In this document: positions 1-9,685 of the stretch, piece by piece
Numbering within the stretch: the stretch's first letter is position 1
Layout: each line of letters starts with the position of its first letter
NCBI GenBank assembly: GCA_944325885.1
Contig: CALVBT010000009.1
Coordinates: 1 to 64,000 of the forward strand
DNA: 64,000 bases
Direction: 5' to 3'
Origin: Candidatus Gastranaerophilales bacterium
Lineage (GTDB): Bacteria > Cyanobacteriota > Vampirovibrionia > Gastranaerophilales > Gastranaerophilaceae
The notes under the pieces: model-generated
Databases searched by the model: none
What the model was told of the DNA's origin: nothing
The model's input: only the letters and a program-made list of their open reading frames with translations
Position numbers and translations under genes: made by a program

Positions 1-195
1 TAAAAATAAATATAGAGAATAATTCTCAAATAATCTTTTTAACTGTTACAAATAATCATTTAAGGTGTTTCTTTACAACAACTAATGGTAGTTTTTTTAT
101 CTTACTGTGTTCTAGTGTTAACAAAATTTAATTTTAATACCGTTATTTAGCAATATTTTGTTCTATATATACTTTTTATATATAGAGGAGATTTT

Positions 196-948
196 ATGCC
201 AGAAGAAATTGATTTATTCTGTGACATATTAAAGAGAACAAACTCGGATGACGTGCTGCTAAAAGCTGCAGAAAATTCGTATGAATCTGAGATAAAAAAT
301 GTTGAAGAAAAAGCAGTCGATATCGCAGAAGGTGTTTTAAAAAAACTTAAGCCGACAAAGAAAAATGAAAAACATACTACTCCTACCTTAATTGATGAGA
401 AGGTAGAAGATAATTTAAGAAAAACTACTCCTGATGCCACATCTACTGCAATGAGGCCAAATTTCCCCGTTGTTGAAAAAACATCAAAGTTTTTTAAGGA
501 TTTGAAATATGATGTTAGTCTGGACGGCGTAGAAGCTACTAGAAATTTGAATAACAATTTTTCTGTCAGCACTAATCTTGATGTTTTTGACAAAATGGTT
601 GGCGCAAATATTGAAAAGAAATACAATGACTATGCAAAATTTAAAGCAGGTATTGAATACGAACCTTTTCATAACTCTGGAAAACTAAAAGCAGAATATT
701 CGACAAGAATGTCGAATTTGTATGGAAATGTTTATTTGAACAAAGATAATCCGGGTGTGAATGCCGGTTATAATAAAAAAATTAATAAAAATACTTCTCT
801 AAGTACAAATGTGTCCGTCTTTAAAGAAGACGCTGCTTTTGCCGCTACTTATAACAGAGTTTTAAAAGATAAAAGCGAGCTTTCTTTGGGTGCTTATGGC
901 TCAACAAAATATAAAGAAATTGGTGTAACTGCAAGAATAGGCTTTTAA
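196..948 (+). CDS. hypothetical protein with beta-barrel-like C-terminal half
   Basis: 250 aa, family not recognised. The first 90 residues are charged and look helical or disordered. From about residue 95 the chain alternates polar and hydrophobic residues in short strands (NVYLNKDN, NAGYNKK, STNVSVF, AATYNRV, SLGAYGS) and ends in aromatic Phe (TARIGF), as outer-membrane barrel strands do. There is no signal peptide, so surface export is not shown and the barrel reading is inference. The ATG is preceded by GAGGAG at 184-189. It converges with the next gene with only 3 bases between stops. Confidence 0.75.
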   Translation: MPEEIDLFCDILKRTNSDDVLLKAAENSYESEIKNVEEKAVDIAEGVLKKLKPTKKNEKHTTPTLIDEKVEDNLRKTTPDATSTAMRPNFPVVEKTSKFFKDLKYDVSLDGVEATRNLNNNFSVSTNLDVFDKMVGANIEKKYNDYAKFKAGIEYEPFHNSGKLKAEYSTRMSNLYGNVYLNKDNPGVNAGYNKKINKNTSLSTNVSVFKEDAAFAATYNRVLKDKSELSLGAYGSTKYKEIGVTARIGF

Positions 949-951
949 TCA

Positions 952-1962
952 TTAATTGTTATTTAAATATTCAGCTATGAATTTTCTGAAATTTTCATTG
1001 TTGATGTTTGCCATATTGTTTTTAACAAGGTAGTTTATTAAATCTTTGCACTTTTGTTGAGGAATTTTTCTGTCTATTGTTACTGTTATACAATCCCATT
1101 CGCTTTTTGTTGAAGGGATGAGAATAGCGGTCATATCTTTTTCTTTGCTGTCAGATGTAAATTTGTCATATACAACTGTCATCTTTTTGTCATTCATCAG
1201 AAAATCTCTTAGATAATCTTTGACAAATCTTGTATTATTCTTATCCATATTTCTGTTTATGTTTACGATGTTTATGTCGGTTGTATTTATTTGTGTATCT
1301 TTGTTATTGTTATTAACTTTATCTGTATGAGCGGTTTCTTTAACTTCATATTGATTTAGAAAGTTTGCAATAGCTGTTTTTATCTTTGGATTTTCCATAA
1401 ATATTGCAGGGTTAGTCGAATTTATATAGTATCTTTTATTGTACAGAGGAGTTTTGTCTAAAACTCCGATCTTGTCAAGATAAATTACCAGCTCAAAAAG
1501 AGTTTTGTCAGGAATATCACCGTTCAGAAGTATGACTGCATTGTCTCCTCCTCTGGCACCGTCTGTTCCTGGTTTTAATGGAAATACTATTGCAGTAGAA
1601 TTGCCTTTTATTTTTTCATCCAAATTGCCGTTTCTGATTATGCAGGGCTGATTAAAGTTTTTAGACCAGTTATATCCTTTTGCACTACTCATGTTAGCTC
1701 TGTAATCCTGTACTTCTCTTTTATTAGACCTTATATTTTGCCAGCCTTTGCAAGTTACTGCTATGTTTACGTCGTCTTCTGTAATACGGTTGTTTAATGA
1801 TTGTTTAAAACTTATTCTTTGTGCAGCAATTGCTTTTGCTTGATTCGGAGTGATTTGTGCTGAATTTTGATTAATTGTATTTGCATCTGTGTTATTGTTC
1901 TTTTTCGATGGTGCGAAATGAACTCTGTTTGTATTGATATTTGTATTTAAGTTTACATTCAT
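952..1962 (-). CDS. hypothetical Asn-rich protein with internally duplicated domain
   Basis: 336 aa, family not recognised. It has an Asn/Thr-rich, low-complexity N-terminus with a VHFAP box and a later ISFKQ box, resembling the short F-centred boxes of other proteins in this window. Two halves look related. The segment TAIVFPL...GDIPDKTLFELVIYL...KIKTAIANFLNQY (about 125-210) has the same layout as TAILIPS...RKIPQQKCKDLINYL...FRKFIAEYLNN at the C-terminus. An Asn/Thr linker of about 35 residues joins them. No signal peptide or membrane segment is seen. Function unknown. Confidence 0.75.
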   Translation of the reverse strand: MNVNLNTNINTNRVHFAPSKKNNNTDANTINQNSAQITPNQAKAIAAQRISFKQSLNNRITEDDVNIAVTCKGWQNIRSNKREVQDYRANMSSAKGYNWSKNFNQPCIIRNGNLDEKIKGNSTAIVFPLKPGTDGARGGDNAVILLNGDIPDKTLFELVIYLDKIGVLDKTPLYNKRYYINSTNPAIFMENPKIKTAIANFLNQYEVKETAHTDKVNNNNKDTQINTTDINIVNINRNMDKNNTRFVKDYLRDFLMNDKKMTVVYDKFTSDSKEKDMTAILIPSTKSEWDCITVTIDRKIPQQKCKDLINYLVKNNMANINNENFRKFIAEYLNNN

Positions 1963-2077
1963 AATAAAATCTCCGGATTATTATTTTAAAGTCGTGTGAA
2001 CAGCATTATTGTTAAAGACATGAGTTTATATTAAGAAAGTTTTACACAATGGTTTTTTTTATAATATGATATAAAAT

Positions 2078-3430
2078 ATGGCACAAGATTTAAAAAGAAC
2101 ATTATCTCTCCCCGATGCAATTTCTATAGTAGCAGGCTCAATGATAGGCTGCGGGATTTTTATTGTGTCATCTGATATTGCAAGACAGGTCAATTCCGGT
2201 CTTTTACTTATTTTGATATGGATTATTGCAGGATTTATTACTCTGTGCGGCGGTTTGTCGCTGTGTGAGCTTGCATCAAATATTACTGATGAAGGCGGAC
2301 AGTATGTCTACTTGAAAAAAATCTACAATGAAAAAGTAGCTTTTTTATACGGGTGGACATTGTTTCTTGTAATTCAGACCGGAACAATAGCTGCAGTGTG
2401 TGTGGCTTTTGCAAAGTTCTTCGGCATACTTGTTCCTTGTATTAGCAGCGAAAATATCTTGCTTCATGCAGGCTTTTTCAAGTTATCTTCTCAACAGCTG
2501 TTTTCTATTCTTACGGTAATATTTCTCAGCTTTATAAATTCTCGAGGGATAAAGTACGGTGTAATTACTCAAAATATTTTTACGGTCACAAAGGTTCTGT
2601 CACTTGCAGGATTAATTGTTGTTGGCCTTTTATTCGGTTTTCATTCAACTATTCTGCAGGCTAATCTTCAAATGCCGGTGACTTTCGGGTTCAAAACAAT
2701 AAATGTAATGGCTGTAGCAATTGTAGGAGCATTATTTGCCTCTATCACATGGAATAACATTACTTTTATTGCCGGTGAGGTAAAAAATCCGCAAAAAAAC
2801 ATCTCTAAAGCAATGATATACGGAGTTTTGCTTGTTGTGGCTCTTTATCTTTTGCTGAATACAATTTATATTGGTGTTTTACCTCTTTCCGCAATTCAAA
2901 CAGCACCTCAGGACATAGTTGCCGCAAGGACAGTTTCTGAAATTTTTGGCAGCATAGGCAAAGATATAATAGCTGTGATTATAATGATTTCGGCATTTGG
3001 CTGTGCAAACGGAATGATTTTAACCGGCTCTCGTGTATATTACAAAATGGCAAAGGATCGAGCTTTTTTCAGACCTCTTGCTCTTATTAACAGAAAAACA
3101 AAAGTCCCTGTAAACTCCCTGTGGGCGCAATGTATATGGATTTGTATACTGATATTATGGGGCAGTTATTCTGAACTGCTGGATTTTGTTATATATGTGT
3201 CTTTAATCTTTTATATCCTTGTCACTGCTGGGATTTTTGTGTACCGACATAAATTTCCAACAAAGCAAAAATCTTTCAGGATAAATAATTTCTTTCCTGT
3301 AACTTTTTTGATTCTTGCTACTTACATTGTTGTATGTCTTTCAATATACAAACCATTATACACAATACCCGGATTGCTTATTACAATCGCGGGTATTCCT
3401 GTGTTTCATCTATGGAAAAGATTTTCTTAA
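2078..3430 (+). CDS. APC-superfamily amino-acid permease
   Basis: 450 aa, the usual length for the family, with about 12 hydrophobic segments along the whole chain. The first segment carries the substrate-binding glycine motif GSMIGCGIF at residues 20-28, typical of amino acid-polyamine-organocation transporters (known from the family). It should import or exchange amino acids across the inner membrane; substrate is not predictable. No Shine-Dalgarno is seen before the ATG, and a TATAAT/TATGAT stretch lies only 8-18 bases upstream, so the mRNA may be leaderless. It converges on a minus-strand gene 5 bases away. Confidence 0.88.
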   Translation: MAQDLKRTLSLPDAISIVAGSMIGCGIFIVSSDIARQVNSGLLLILIWIIAGFITLCGGLSLCELASNITDEGGQYVYLKKIYNEKVAFLYGWTLFLVIQTGTIAAVCVAFAKFFGILVPCISSENILLHAGFFKLSSQQLFSILTVIFLSFINSRGIKYGVITQNIFTVTKVLSLAGLIVVGLLFGFHSTILQANLQMPVTFGFKTINVMAVAIVGALFASITWNNITFIAGEVKNPQKNISKAMIYGVLLVVALYLLLNTIYIGVLPLSAIQTAPQDIVAARTVSEIFGSIGKDIIAVIIMISAFGCANGMILTGSRVYYKMAKDRAFFRPLALINRKTKVPVNSLWAQCIWICILILWGSYSELLDFVIYVSLIFYILVTAGIFVYRHKFPTKQKSFRINNFFPVTFLILATYIVVCLSIYKPLYTIPGLLITIAGIPVFHLWKRFS

Positions 3431-3435
3431 AAGTT

Positions 3436-3975
3436 TTACATAACAAACGGGTCAATCCATCCGTGGAAAGGATCGCAGTCGTCATCGTCGTAGAAGATTT
3501 TTTCGTCTTCTTTAATTTTTTCTCTACGTTTTATTGAATCATAATTTTCATCATGCCATTTGGCCAGATCATCAGCCAGCTCTTTTATGTCATTCAATCC
3601 AAGATCACGACCCTGAACCTCTTTTTTTATACAAGGGTCAATGCACAATCCTTCAGTTGTGCCGTTTGGCCCTTCAATAATCAGGGCTATTCTGTCTTTA
3701 TGTCCTCTAATATCAGAGTCCTTAGGGTCAGCGTCAACCAGCATATATCTTGTAAAAGAATCTCTGTATTTGTCATCATTAAATCTGTCACGTGTAAATT
3801 CTACAAGTTTTTTTGCAAGGACTTTTTCATAAATAGTAAATTCCGGTGATTTGTCCAAATCTTTTACAAATCTGTCTTCATCAACAAGTCTTGAAAAAGA
3901 AGGATTTTGTTTTTGTTCGGAACGTTGTACTTTGGATTTTTGAAAATAGTTAGGGGTGATTTGCTGTATTCTCAT
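3436..3975 (-). CDS. hypothetical protein with N-terminal NPSF box
   Basis: 179 aa, family not recognised. The N-terminus is basic with a QNPSFSRL box near residue 24, like the short F-centred N-terminal boxes in other lineage-specific proteins here. The middle is charged and mixed alpha/beta (DRIALIIEGPNG, LCIDPCIKK). The C-terminus is very acidic (EDEKIFYDDDDCDPF). No signal peptide or membrane segment, so probably soluble. It lies downstream of the 4015-6149 gene pair on the same strand and may belong to that transcription unit. Confidence 0.7.
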   Translation of the reverse strand: MRIQQITPNYFQKSKVQRSEQKQNPSFSRLVDEDRFVKDLDKSPEFTIYEKVLAKKLVEFTRDRFNDDKYRDSFTRYMLVDADPKDSDIRGHKDRIALIIEGPNGTTEGLCIDPCIKKEVQGRDLGLNDIKELADDLAKWHDENYDSIKRREKIKEDEKIFYDDDDCDPFHGWIDPFVM

Positions 3976-4014
3976 CTTCGTGTCCTTTATTAATTTGTAC
4001 TATAAATGGGGATT

Positions 4015-4653
4015 CTATTTTAACAAACCTTCAAAACTCTTGAATGTAGAGTTGTTAGAAGTAGAAACAATGTTCAGACTGCCTGTTTGTGGTTTGGCTT
4101 GAATATTGTTTTTATCGTCGGTGTTTACAGCGTTTTCTGCAGGCTTTGTGCCGGCTTCTTTGTTCTCAGAATCAGCAGGTTTATTCATATTAGCTTTTTT
4201 GTCTGCGTATTCTTTAAAATAGTGAGCCATAGGTGTTGCAATGAACGGAGTTAAAACTCTTTTCAATAGTACCTGAGCAAAAACAAGTGTTCCAAATAGA
4301 ACAAATCCGTTTTTAGCAAGTCCGTATGCTGTATTGTTGAGTTTTGATGTTTTAGAGAAGATTGCATCGAACATTTGCGGCAACTGGTTCTTAATAACCA
4401 CACCGAGTGTAGCCTGAGATGCAACGTTCAATACACCGTTAGACAAATCTATACCGGCAACAAATTTTCTTTTTTCTTCCGGTATTTTTTTGTTGGTCAA
4501 ACTCTGATTTGTATAATAAATACAGTTTACAAGGTCTTTTGTTGTAGTAGAAATCAGAGCTATTGTAGCTGCAGCTTCACCTGCCTGTTTTGAGCTGATG
4601 CCATTTAAAATTCGGCTATTTAAGATTTTGTTTCCTATTTTAGTAACGTTCAT
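4015..4653 (-). CDS. hypothetical membrane protein, lineage-specific
   Basis: 212 aa, function unknown. Residues 25-45, 75-95 and 110-145 are hydrophobic stretches compatible with membrane segments. The tail from about 150 is hydrophilic (Lys/Asn/Glu-rich) and ends with SFKSFEGLLK. The ATG overlaps the stop of the upstream gene by one base (TAATG), so the two are probably translationally coupled. I recall similar proteins in gut Melainabacteria genomes, but no functional assignment. Confidence 0.75.
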   Translation of the reverse strand: MNVTKIGNKILNSRILNGISSKQAGEAAATIALISTTTKDLVNCIYYTNQSLTNKKIPEEKRKFVAGIDLSNGVLNVASQATLGVVIKNQLPQMFDAIFSKTSKLNNTAYGLAKNGFVLFGTLVFAQVLLKRVLTPFIATPMAHYFKEYADKKANMNKPADSENKEAGTKPAENAVNTDDKNNIQAKPQTGSLNIVSTSNNSTFKSFEGLLK

Positions 4654-6149
4654 TATTTAGCCTCCTTTGCATCAGGAGCAGGTTTTTTAGATAAGTGAGG
4701 GAACCACTCATCCATAATTCTCGGATAAGCCCAGTTCAATATACCGCAGGTGAACGGTAATATAGCCAGACCTACGACGATACCGCTTTTTTGTTTAAAA
4801 TCTGATAAATATTTTTCTGAATTGTTAATTCTGGCTTTGAGCCATTGTTTAACCTGTACGCTCTTATAAAGTTCTTTAAAAGTAGTACCTTCAGAAGTTC
4901 TCAGGTGTTTGATAAGTCTTTCATTTTTGTCTTTTGATTCGACTTTGTTTTTCAATTTTTCAACAAGAGTAATTGCTTCTTGCTTTGTAAGTGAAATATT
5001 GTTTATATTCCAGCTGTTGCAGTTTTGACCTTTTGGCATTTCATAAGGTGCTTTGTCAACAAGAGATTGTGCATGTTTATACAATCTGTTTAAAATCTCA
5101 TCGTTCTTTTTCATTGCTTGTTTTTCAAATTCTTCTTTTGGAAGATCCTGCAATGTAAGTTGTTTGATGTATTCAGCCATTTCGGCTTTTGCTTTGATAT
5201 AAATTTTGTGGGAATATAGTTTAATTCTTGCTTCTTGAATTAAATGTGATGAAACATTATATTTTGCTCTACCAGAAGCTTTGTCTTTGATAATTTGTTT
5301 TAATTCTTTTTTGTTTTCTTTTGTAAATTCGATACCTGCTTCTTTCAAAGCATTTTTTACAATTTTTTGTTTGAAAGAATCCATGGAATCAATTTTTACT
5401 TTATCATTAAGCTTGATATCTGTTCCAAATTCGACATTAAATTTGTCTTTGAAATATTCTTCAATCAGTTCTTTTGTAGAAAGTTTTATATCTTTGCATG
5501 AAATTAAATCATCTACTTTTATATGACCGTTTTTTCTAAAAGATTTTGCCAGATATTCAGGCGGATTGTTGTTTCTGACAGATTCTCTTAAGAATTTTAG
5601 TTCATCATAAAATGCCTGATATTTTCTTCTCTGGAATAAATATTCTTTAACTTCTTTAGGTGTTTTAAAGTTTTCGCTTATAGCAATAGCTTCAGGGTCA
5701 TTTATCGATTTTTTGTAGAGATAATCAATATAATCTTGTTTTATGCCGTCTTTTAAATAAGCTTTTGTAGGAGCAGCTGCCAAATCACATTTGTCAAAAT
5801 GATGTTTTACAGCCATACGTTCTATCCATTCATTGTATGCCTTCATAATTGGAACCTGCGCACCCAATGTAATAATAGCTGATATAGGCTGTCTGGCTGC
5901 TGTATATTTTTTAGTATTGTCGTCTTCATTAGCGAGCGGGTTGTGAATAATAAAGATAGGTGCAACGCCTGCTGTCCCCACTGCTGTTACAATGTTGTTA
6001 AATGTTTCTCCCTGGCATTCTTTAAATTTAATGAAAAGATTTTCGACCGGAGTGCCGCCTGCTTTGGCCTCAAAAGACCTTTTGGCTTTCATAAACGTAT
6101 ATGCACAGTTTACTGGTTTTAGTGATACCATGTTCCCTACCTTAAACAC
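4653..6149 (-). CDS. large hypothetical membrane-associated protein, lineage-specific
   Basis: 498 aa. A hydrophobic N-terminal region (about residues 45-105: GTAGVAPIFIIHNPLA, PISAIITLGAQVPIM) is followed by about 330 charged, helical residues rich in Lys/Glu. A C-terminal hydrophobic segment (SGIVVGLAILPFTCGILNW) precedes a short polar tail. The topology suggests both ends in a membrane with a long helical middle on one side. Coupled by TAATG to the next gene. The family resembles the proteins at 21129 and 61594 in layout. No catalytic motif recognised. Confidence 0.75.
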   Translation of the reverse strand: MFKVGNMVSLKPVNCAYTFMKAKRSFEAKAGGTPVENLFIKFKECQGETFNNIVTAVGTAGVAPIFIIHNPLANEDDNTKKYTAARQPISAIITLGAQVPIMKAYNEWIERMAVKHHFDKCDLAAAPTKAYLKDGIKQDYIDYLYKKSINDPEAIAISENFKTPKEVKEYLFQRRKYQAFYDELKFLRESVRNNNPPEYLAKSFRKNGHIKVDDLISCKDIKLSTKELIEEYFKDKFNVEFGTDIKLNDKVKIDSMDSFKQKIVKNALKEAGIEFTKENKKELKQIIKDKASGRAKYNVSSHLIQEARIKLYSHKIYIKAKAEMAEYIKQLTLQDLPKEEFEKQAMKKNDEILNRLYKHAQSLVDKAPYEMPKGQNCNSWNINNISLTKQEAITLVEKLKNKVESKDKNERLIKHLRTSEGTTFKELYKSVQVKQWLKARINNSEKYLSDFKQKSGIVVGLAILPFTCGILNWAYPRIMDEWFPHLSKKPAPDAKEAK

Positions 6150-6220
6150 ACTTTCTATTTATAAAAAAAACTAAAAATGAAAAAAATTGCGCATGTTCCC
6201 CTTTAATTGTTAAGCAATAT

Positions 6221-6261
6221 TAAGATAAAAAATTTTATCTTCATGTCGAATAGATGACATG
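6221..6261. promoter_or_regulatory. two adjacent inverted repeats upstream of ftsZ
   Basis: AAGATAAAA-AA-TTTTATCTT (6222-6241) is a near-perfect palindrome, followed directly by TCATGTC-N8-GACATGA (6241-6261). They sit in the 288-base gap between divergent genes. The first could be a minus-strand or plus-strand hairpin; the second has operator-like 7-8-7 geometry. Function is inference. Confidence 0.35.
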
Positions 6262-6369
6262 ATTAATTTTACATCAGATAAAAAAAATGTTAAGCGAATT
6301 TTTAACTTATATTAAAAAAATTAATTAAAAATTCTTAAATTTCTTTACTATTTAATTTTTTTAAAATAG

Positions 6370-6375
6370 TATAAT
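6370..6375 (+). promoter_or_regulatory. probable -10 element for ftsZ
   Basis: A perfect TATAAT lies 63 bases before the GTG start. No good -35 is visible at standard spacing, so the assignment rests on the -10 and position. Confidence 0.4.
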
Positions 6376-6437
6376 GATTAAGTTATAGTAAAAAAATAAC
6401 CTTTCTAGTAAAAGTTTAGATTGAAAGAGGTCAATAA

Positions 6438-7646
6438 GTGGAAAATTTCGGACCAGATATCTTCGGCAGAAGAGACAAAGAACAGGATATGGAAGCTCCG
6501 CAAGTATCGAACGTAGCAGATATTAAGGTTATCGGTGCCGGTGGCGGCGGCGGTAACGCTGTTAATAGAATGATAAAAGCTGGCCTGACAGGTGTTGATT
6601 TCTGGGCAATGAATACAGACGCTCAGGTATTAAAAATGTCATTGGCAGATAATAAAATTCAACTCGGCAACAAGCTGACAGAAGGTTTGGGTGCTGGCGG
6701 TGATCCTTCAGTCGGCGAAAAAGCTGCAGAAGAAACAAGAGATCAAATTGTACAGGCACTCGATGGTGCTGATATGGTATTTGTTACAGCCGGTATGGGT
6801 GGCGGTACAGGTACCGGTGCAGCTCCTGTTATTGCTAAAATTGCTAAAGAATTGGGCGCATTGACTATCGGTGTTGTTACAAAACCTTTCAGCTTCGAAG
6901 GTAAAAGAAGAATGAATCAGGCTCAACAGGGTCTTGAAAAGCTCAAAGAAACTGTTGATGCTCTTATTGTTATACCGAATGACAAGCTTTTGGAAGTTGT
7001 TGAAAGAAGAACAACTATGAAAGAAGCTTTTCAGGTTGTTGACGAAGTTCTGTTAAGAGGTGTTCAGGGTATTTCTGATATCATTACTGTTCCCGGCCTT
7101 ATTAACGTTGACTTTGCTGACGTAAAAGCTGTTATGCAGTCCAGCGGTTCCGCTCTTATGGGTATCGGTAGAGGTACAGGCGAAGGCAGAGCTATGGAAG
7201 CTGCAAAACTGGCTATCAATTCACCGTTGCTTGAAACTTCTATCAATGGTGCTTCCGGCATAATTATGAACGTAACAGGCGGTTCTGATATGACTCTGCA
7301 TGAAGTTACAGAGGCTGCTCAGGTTATCCACGATGCTGTTGCTGAAGACGCTATTGTTACATTCGGTTCTGTAATCGATGACAGAATTCAAGGAGAAATC
7401 CAAATCACTGTTATTGCTACAGGCTTTGAAATGAAAACATCAGAAATGGGACAGAAAAAAGAAGCTGCAAAAACACTGAGTGCAGCAGATTTCTTCTCCG
7501 GTTCATTTAATACAGGCAGCTCTGCAAACAACACAGCTCCTTCATTAAATCCTTCAGCTCCACAGCCTAAACCGGCTATTGCTCCACAAAAATCACAAAA
7601 TGATTTGATGAGTATAATAGACATTCCGCCATTCCTTCAAAAGTAA
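6438..7646 (+). CDS. ftsZ: cell division protein FtsZ
   Basis: 402 aa tubulin-like GTPase that polymerises into the cytokinetic Z-ring. It carries the N-terminal nucleotide motif [13 protein letters not shown], the tubulin signature [10 protein letters not shown] (about residue 120), the T7 synergy loop [11 protein letters not shown], and after a variable linker the C-terminal docking peptide DIPPFLQK, close to the usual DIPxFL(R/K). The start is GTG with GAAAGAGG 7 bases upstream. Unlike many bacteria it stands alone, without ftsA/ftsQ or mur genes next to it, and is bounded by its own terminator. Confidence 0.98.
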   Translation: MENFGPDIFGRRDKEQDMEAPQVSNVADIKVIGAGGGGGNAVNRMIKAGLTGVDFWAMNTDAQVLKMSLADNKIQLGNKLTEGLGAGGDPSVGEKAAEETRDQIVQALDGADMVFVTAGMGGGTGTGAAPVIAKIAKELGALTIGVVTKPFSFEGKRRMNQAQQGLEKLKETVDALIVIPNDKLLEVVERRTTMKEAFQVVDEVLLRGVQGISDIITVPGLINVDFADVKAVMQSSGSALMGIGRGTGEGRAMEAAKLAINSPLLETSINGASGIIMNVTGGSDMTLHEVTEAAQVIHDAVAEDAIVTFGSVIDDRIQGEIQITVIATGFEMKTSEMGQKKEAAKTLSAADFFSGSFNTGSSANNTAPSLNPSAPQPKPAIAPQKSQNDLMSIIDIPPFLQK

Positions 7647-7663
7647 TGGTAACAAATATAGTA

Positions 7664-7696
7664 AAAAGCTCTGATATTTAATCAGAGCTTTTTTAT
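7664..7696. terminator. ftsZ terminator, possibly bidirectional
   Basis: Stem AAGCTCTGAT / ATCAGAGCTT with loop ATTTA, flanked by A-run and T-run. It lies between ftsZ and the convergent UDG gene, overlapping the end of the latter. Confidence 0.9.
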
Positions 7697-8319
7697 TGAA
7701 GAATTTCATCGAGTTTTACCTTAACATTTTGCAGGTCTTTTTTCATAAGCCACCTAGGGCTGCCTGTGTCTGTGGAATGGTTTCTTAAAAGATAAGACGG
7801 ATGAAATATGGCCATTACTTCTATATTGTCAAAAATATTCAGCCATTTGCCTCTTAACATTGATATTTTAAAATCCTGTTCTACAAAACTCTGTACTGCA
7901 GTTGAACCGCACAGCAGAATTATTTTGGGTTTAACAACAGAAATTTGACCCATTAAATAAGCCTGACATGCCAGCTTTTCTTCCTGTGTAGGCACTCTGT
8001 TTTGAGGCGGACGGCATTTAATTGTATTGCAGATGTACAAATCGTTTTTTCTGCTCAAGCCTGCTTCTTCAAGAAACTGGTTTAAAAGTTGTCCTGCTCT
8101 GCCGACAAAAGGTATGCCTGATGCATCTTCATCCGCACCGGGAGCCTCGCCTATAAGCATAATAGGCGCAGACGGTGAACCGTCAGAAAATACCGTAGAT
8201 GTCCTTGTTTTGCACAGCTCACAGGCTCTGCATTGCTCGCAGATATTTTTTAATTCTTTTAATGCCTTTGCTTTGATGTCATTGTCTGCACAATTAACAT
8301 CAACCAAAAGATGCTTCAT
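7693..8319 (-). CDS. family 4/5-type uracil-DNA glycosylase
   Basis: 208 aa, typical of the [4Fe-4S] uracil-DNA glycosylase family, which removes uracil from DNA to start base-excision repair. It has an N-terminal cysteine cluster CxxCxxCxxC (residues 27-36) followed by KTRTSTVFSDG, catalytic motif GEAPGADED, FVGRAGQLL, the NTIKCRPP segment and the C-terminal HPSYLL motif. The extra cysteine in EEKLACQAYL is where the family places a cluster ligand. Start ATG has GAGGG upstream. Likely first of a loose minus-strand group with the SEC-C gene upstream. Confidence 0.92.
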   Translation of the reverse strand: MKHLLVDVNCADNDIKAKALKELKNICEQCRACELCKTRTSTVFSDGSPSAPIMLIGEAPGADEDASGIPFVGRAGQLLNQFLEEAGLSRKNDLYICNTIKCRPPQNRVPTQEEKLACQAYLMGQISVVKPKIILLCGSTAVQSFVEQDFKISMLRGKWLNIFDNIEVMAIFHPSYLLRNHSTDTGSPRWLMKKDLQNVKVKLDEILQ

Positions 8320-8347
8320 TAATAACCCTCAATTGACTATAGTATTA

Positions 8348-9658
8348 TTATACCATAGCTCCGCAGCATTTTTTATATTTTTTGCCGCTGCCGCACGGGC
8401 AAGGGTCATTACGGCCTATTGTTGCGCCTTGATTTTCCTGTATTTCTTTTGCTTTTAGCTGTTCTTCGTTAGGAATAAAGCCCATTAAATCACTAAATGC
8501 TTTAGAAGAGTACAGCACGCTCGTAGGCGAATAAATTTTGTTTTTGAGGTAATGAAGTTTGTATTCTTCTAAAAACTCCTCCAGCGACCTGTCAGTGCCG
8601 TATACTTCATTTAATATGCTAATAAAGTTTGGATATTTAGCCGCAAGTTTTTTTACAAGGTTTGCAGGGATTTTGTCATTTTCCATAAAAGATTTTATAC
8701 ATTCGTCCCAGCCGGTAATTTCCTTATAATTTTCAGTTTCACAAATATGGCAGAGTGTTCCGTAAAAAGGCACAATAAACATACCCAGCTCTCTGTCGAA
8801 TATTACACCAACGTCATATTGTGAGCTGTGGCTTGCAAAGCCCGCCATTGAAGACTCAATATAGTTGTCATAGCTGCTTGTGAACTCAGGAACCTTGAAA
8901 TATCCGTATGTTTCTATTGGTTGGATTAGTTTGTTGATTTCTTCCGGAGATTTTGACGCATCAAAATAATAATCATTAAAATCACTTATTAGCTGGTCAA
9001 CCATGCGATTTGTTGTGATTATTTCGTCCTTGCCAAAGCAAGAAATAAATTTGTCAGTAAATTTTTCAATTTCCGATTCTATCTCTTTAAGCTTTGGTTC
9101 GTTGTCTTTGTAGAGGTTTTCTGGCTGTTCGATAATTTTTGCCACTGCATATTTTAAAACCTTATCTCTATCAACAAAAGAGTAGGTATCTCTGATTTCT
9201 ATAATGTAATATTCATTTTCAAAGGGGAATATTCTGGCGAGTATATAATTCCCTTTATAGATGCCTCTCAGGTGGCTCATTTTAACTAAAGGAAGTGCAA
9301 AGTATTTTTTTTCGTTAACAAGGCTGTACAGGTCAAAGCCGTTTTTCTGCACTGCTTTTACTTCAAATATCGCATCAATAGACTTTTGGAGTGCTTTTAC
9401 TACATTTTTTGTATTTTCATCTATGTCAGTTTTTTCCTTTAAAAACATTGAAAATACGCTGTCAGCACCTTTGTGAAACATTCTTTCAAACACATAAGTT
9501 ACAAGTATAGAATTCAGCTGTGATTGAGGTGCATTGTAGGCGCCTATTGTTTTTAAGTACTCTTCAAAATCCTCTTTTATTTCAGGTTGTTCCTGTGCAA
9601 ACTGAAAAACACTGCTTAATGTTTCACTTATTGATGATAATTTGTCTATTACTGACAT
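8348..9658 (-). CDS. SEC-C motif protein of unknown function
   Basis: 436 aa. The C-terminus carries a textbook SEC-C zinc-binding motif, [18 protein letters not shown], the module found at the end of SecA and in many uncharacterised proteins. The preceding 400 residues are mostly helical and charged and were not recognised. No membrane segment or signal peptide. Start ATG is preceded by GGGGAG. In SecA the module binds zinc and contacts SecB/ribosomes; whether it does so here is unknown. It lies between pgeF and the uracil-DNA glycosylase, same strand. Confidence 0.85.
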   Translation of the reverse strand: MSVIDKLSSISETLSSVFQFAQEQPEIKEDFEEYLKTIGAYNAPQSQLNSILVTYVFERMFHKGADSVFSMFLKEKTDIDENTKNVVKALQKSIDAIFEVKAVQKNGFDLYSLVNEKKYFALPLVKMSHLRGIYKGNYILARIFPFENEYYIIEIRDTYSFVDRDKVLKYAVAKIIEQPENLYKDNEPKLKEIESEIEKFTDKFISCFGKDEIITTNRMVDQLISDFNDYYFDASKSPEEINKLIQPIETYGYFKVPEFTSSYDNYIESSMAGFASHSSQYDVGVIFDRELGMFIVPFYGTLCHICETENYKEITGWDECIKSFMENDKIPANLVKKLAAKYPNFISILNEVYGTDRSLEEFLEEYKLHYLKNKIYSPTSVLYSSKAFSDLMGFIPNEEQLKAKEIQENQGATIGRNDPCPCGSGKKYKKCCGAMV

Positions 9659-9685
9659 TGATTGACTCCCCTTGTCTTTTGCCGG

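Noticed and set aside
7853-8458. 143-codon plus-strand ORF across the UDG/SEC-C junction
   Set aside because: Antisense to two confidently identified genes.
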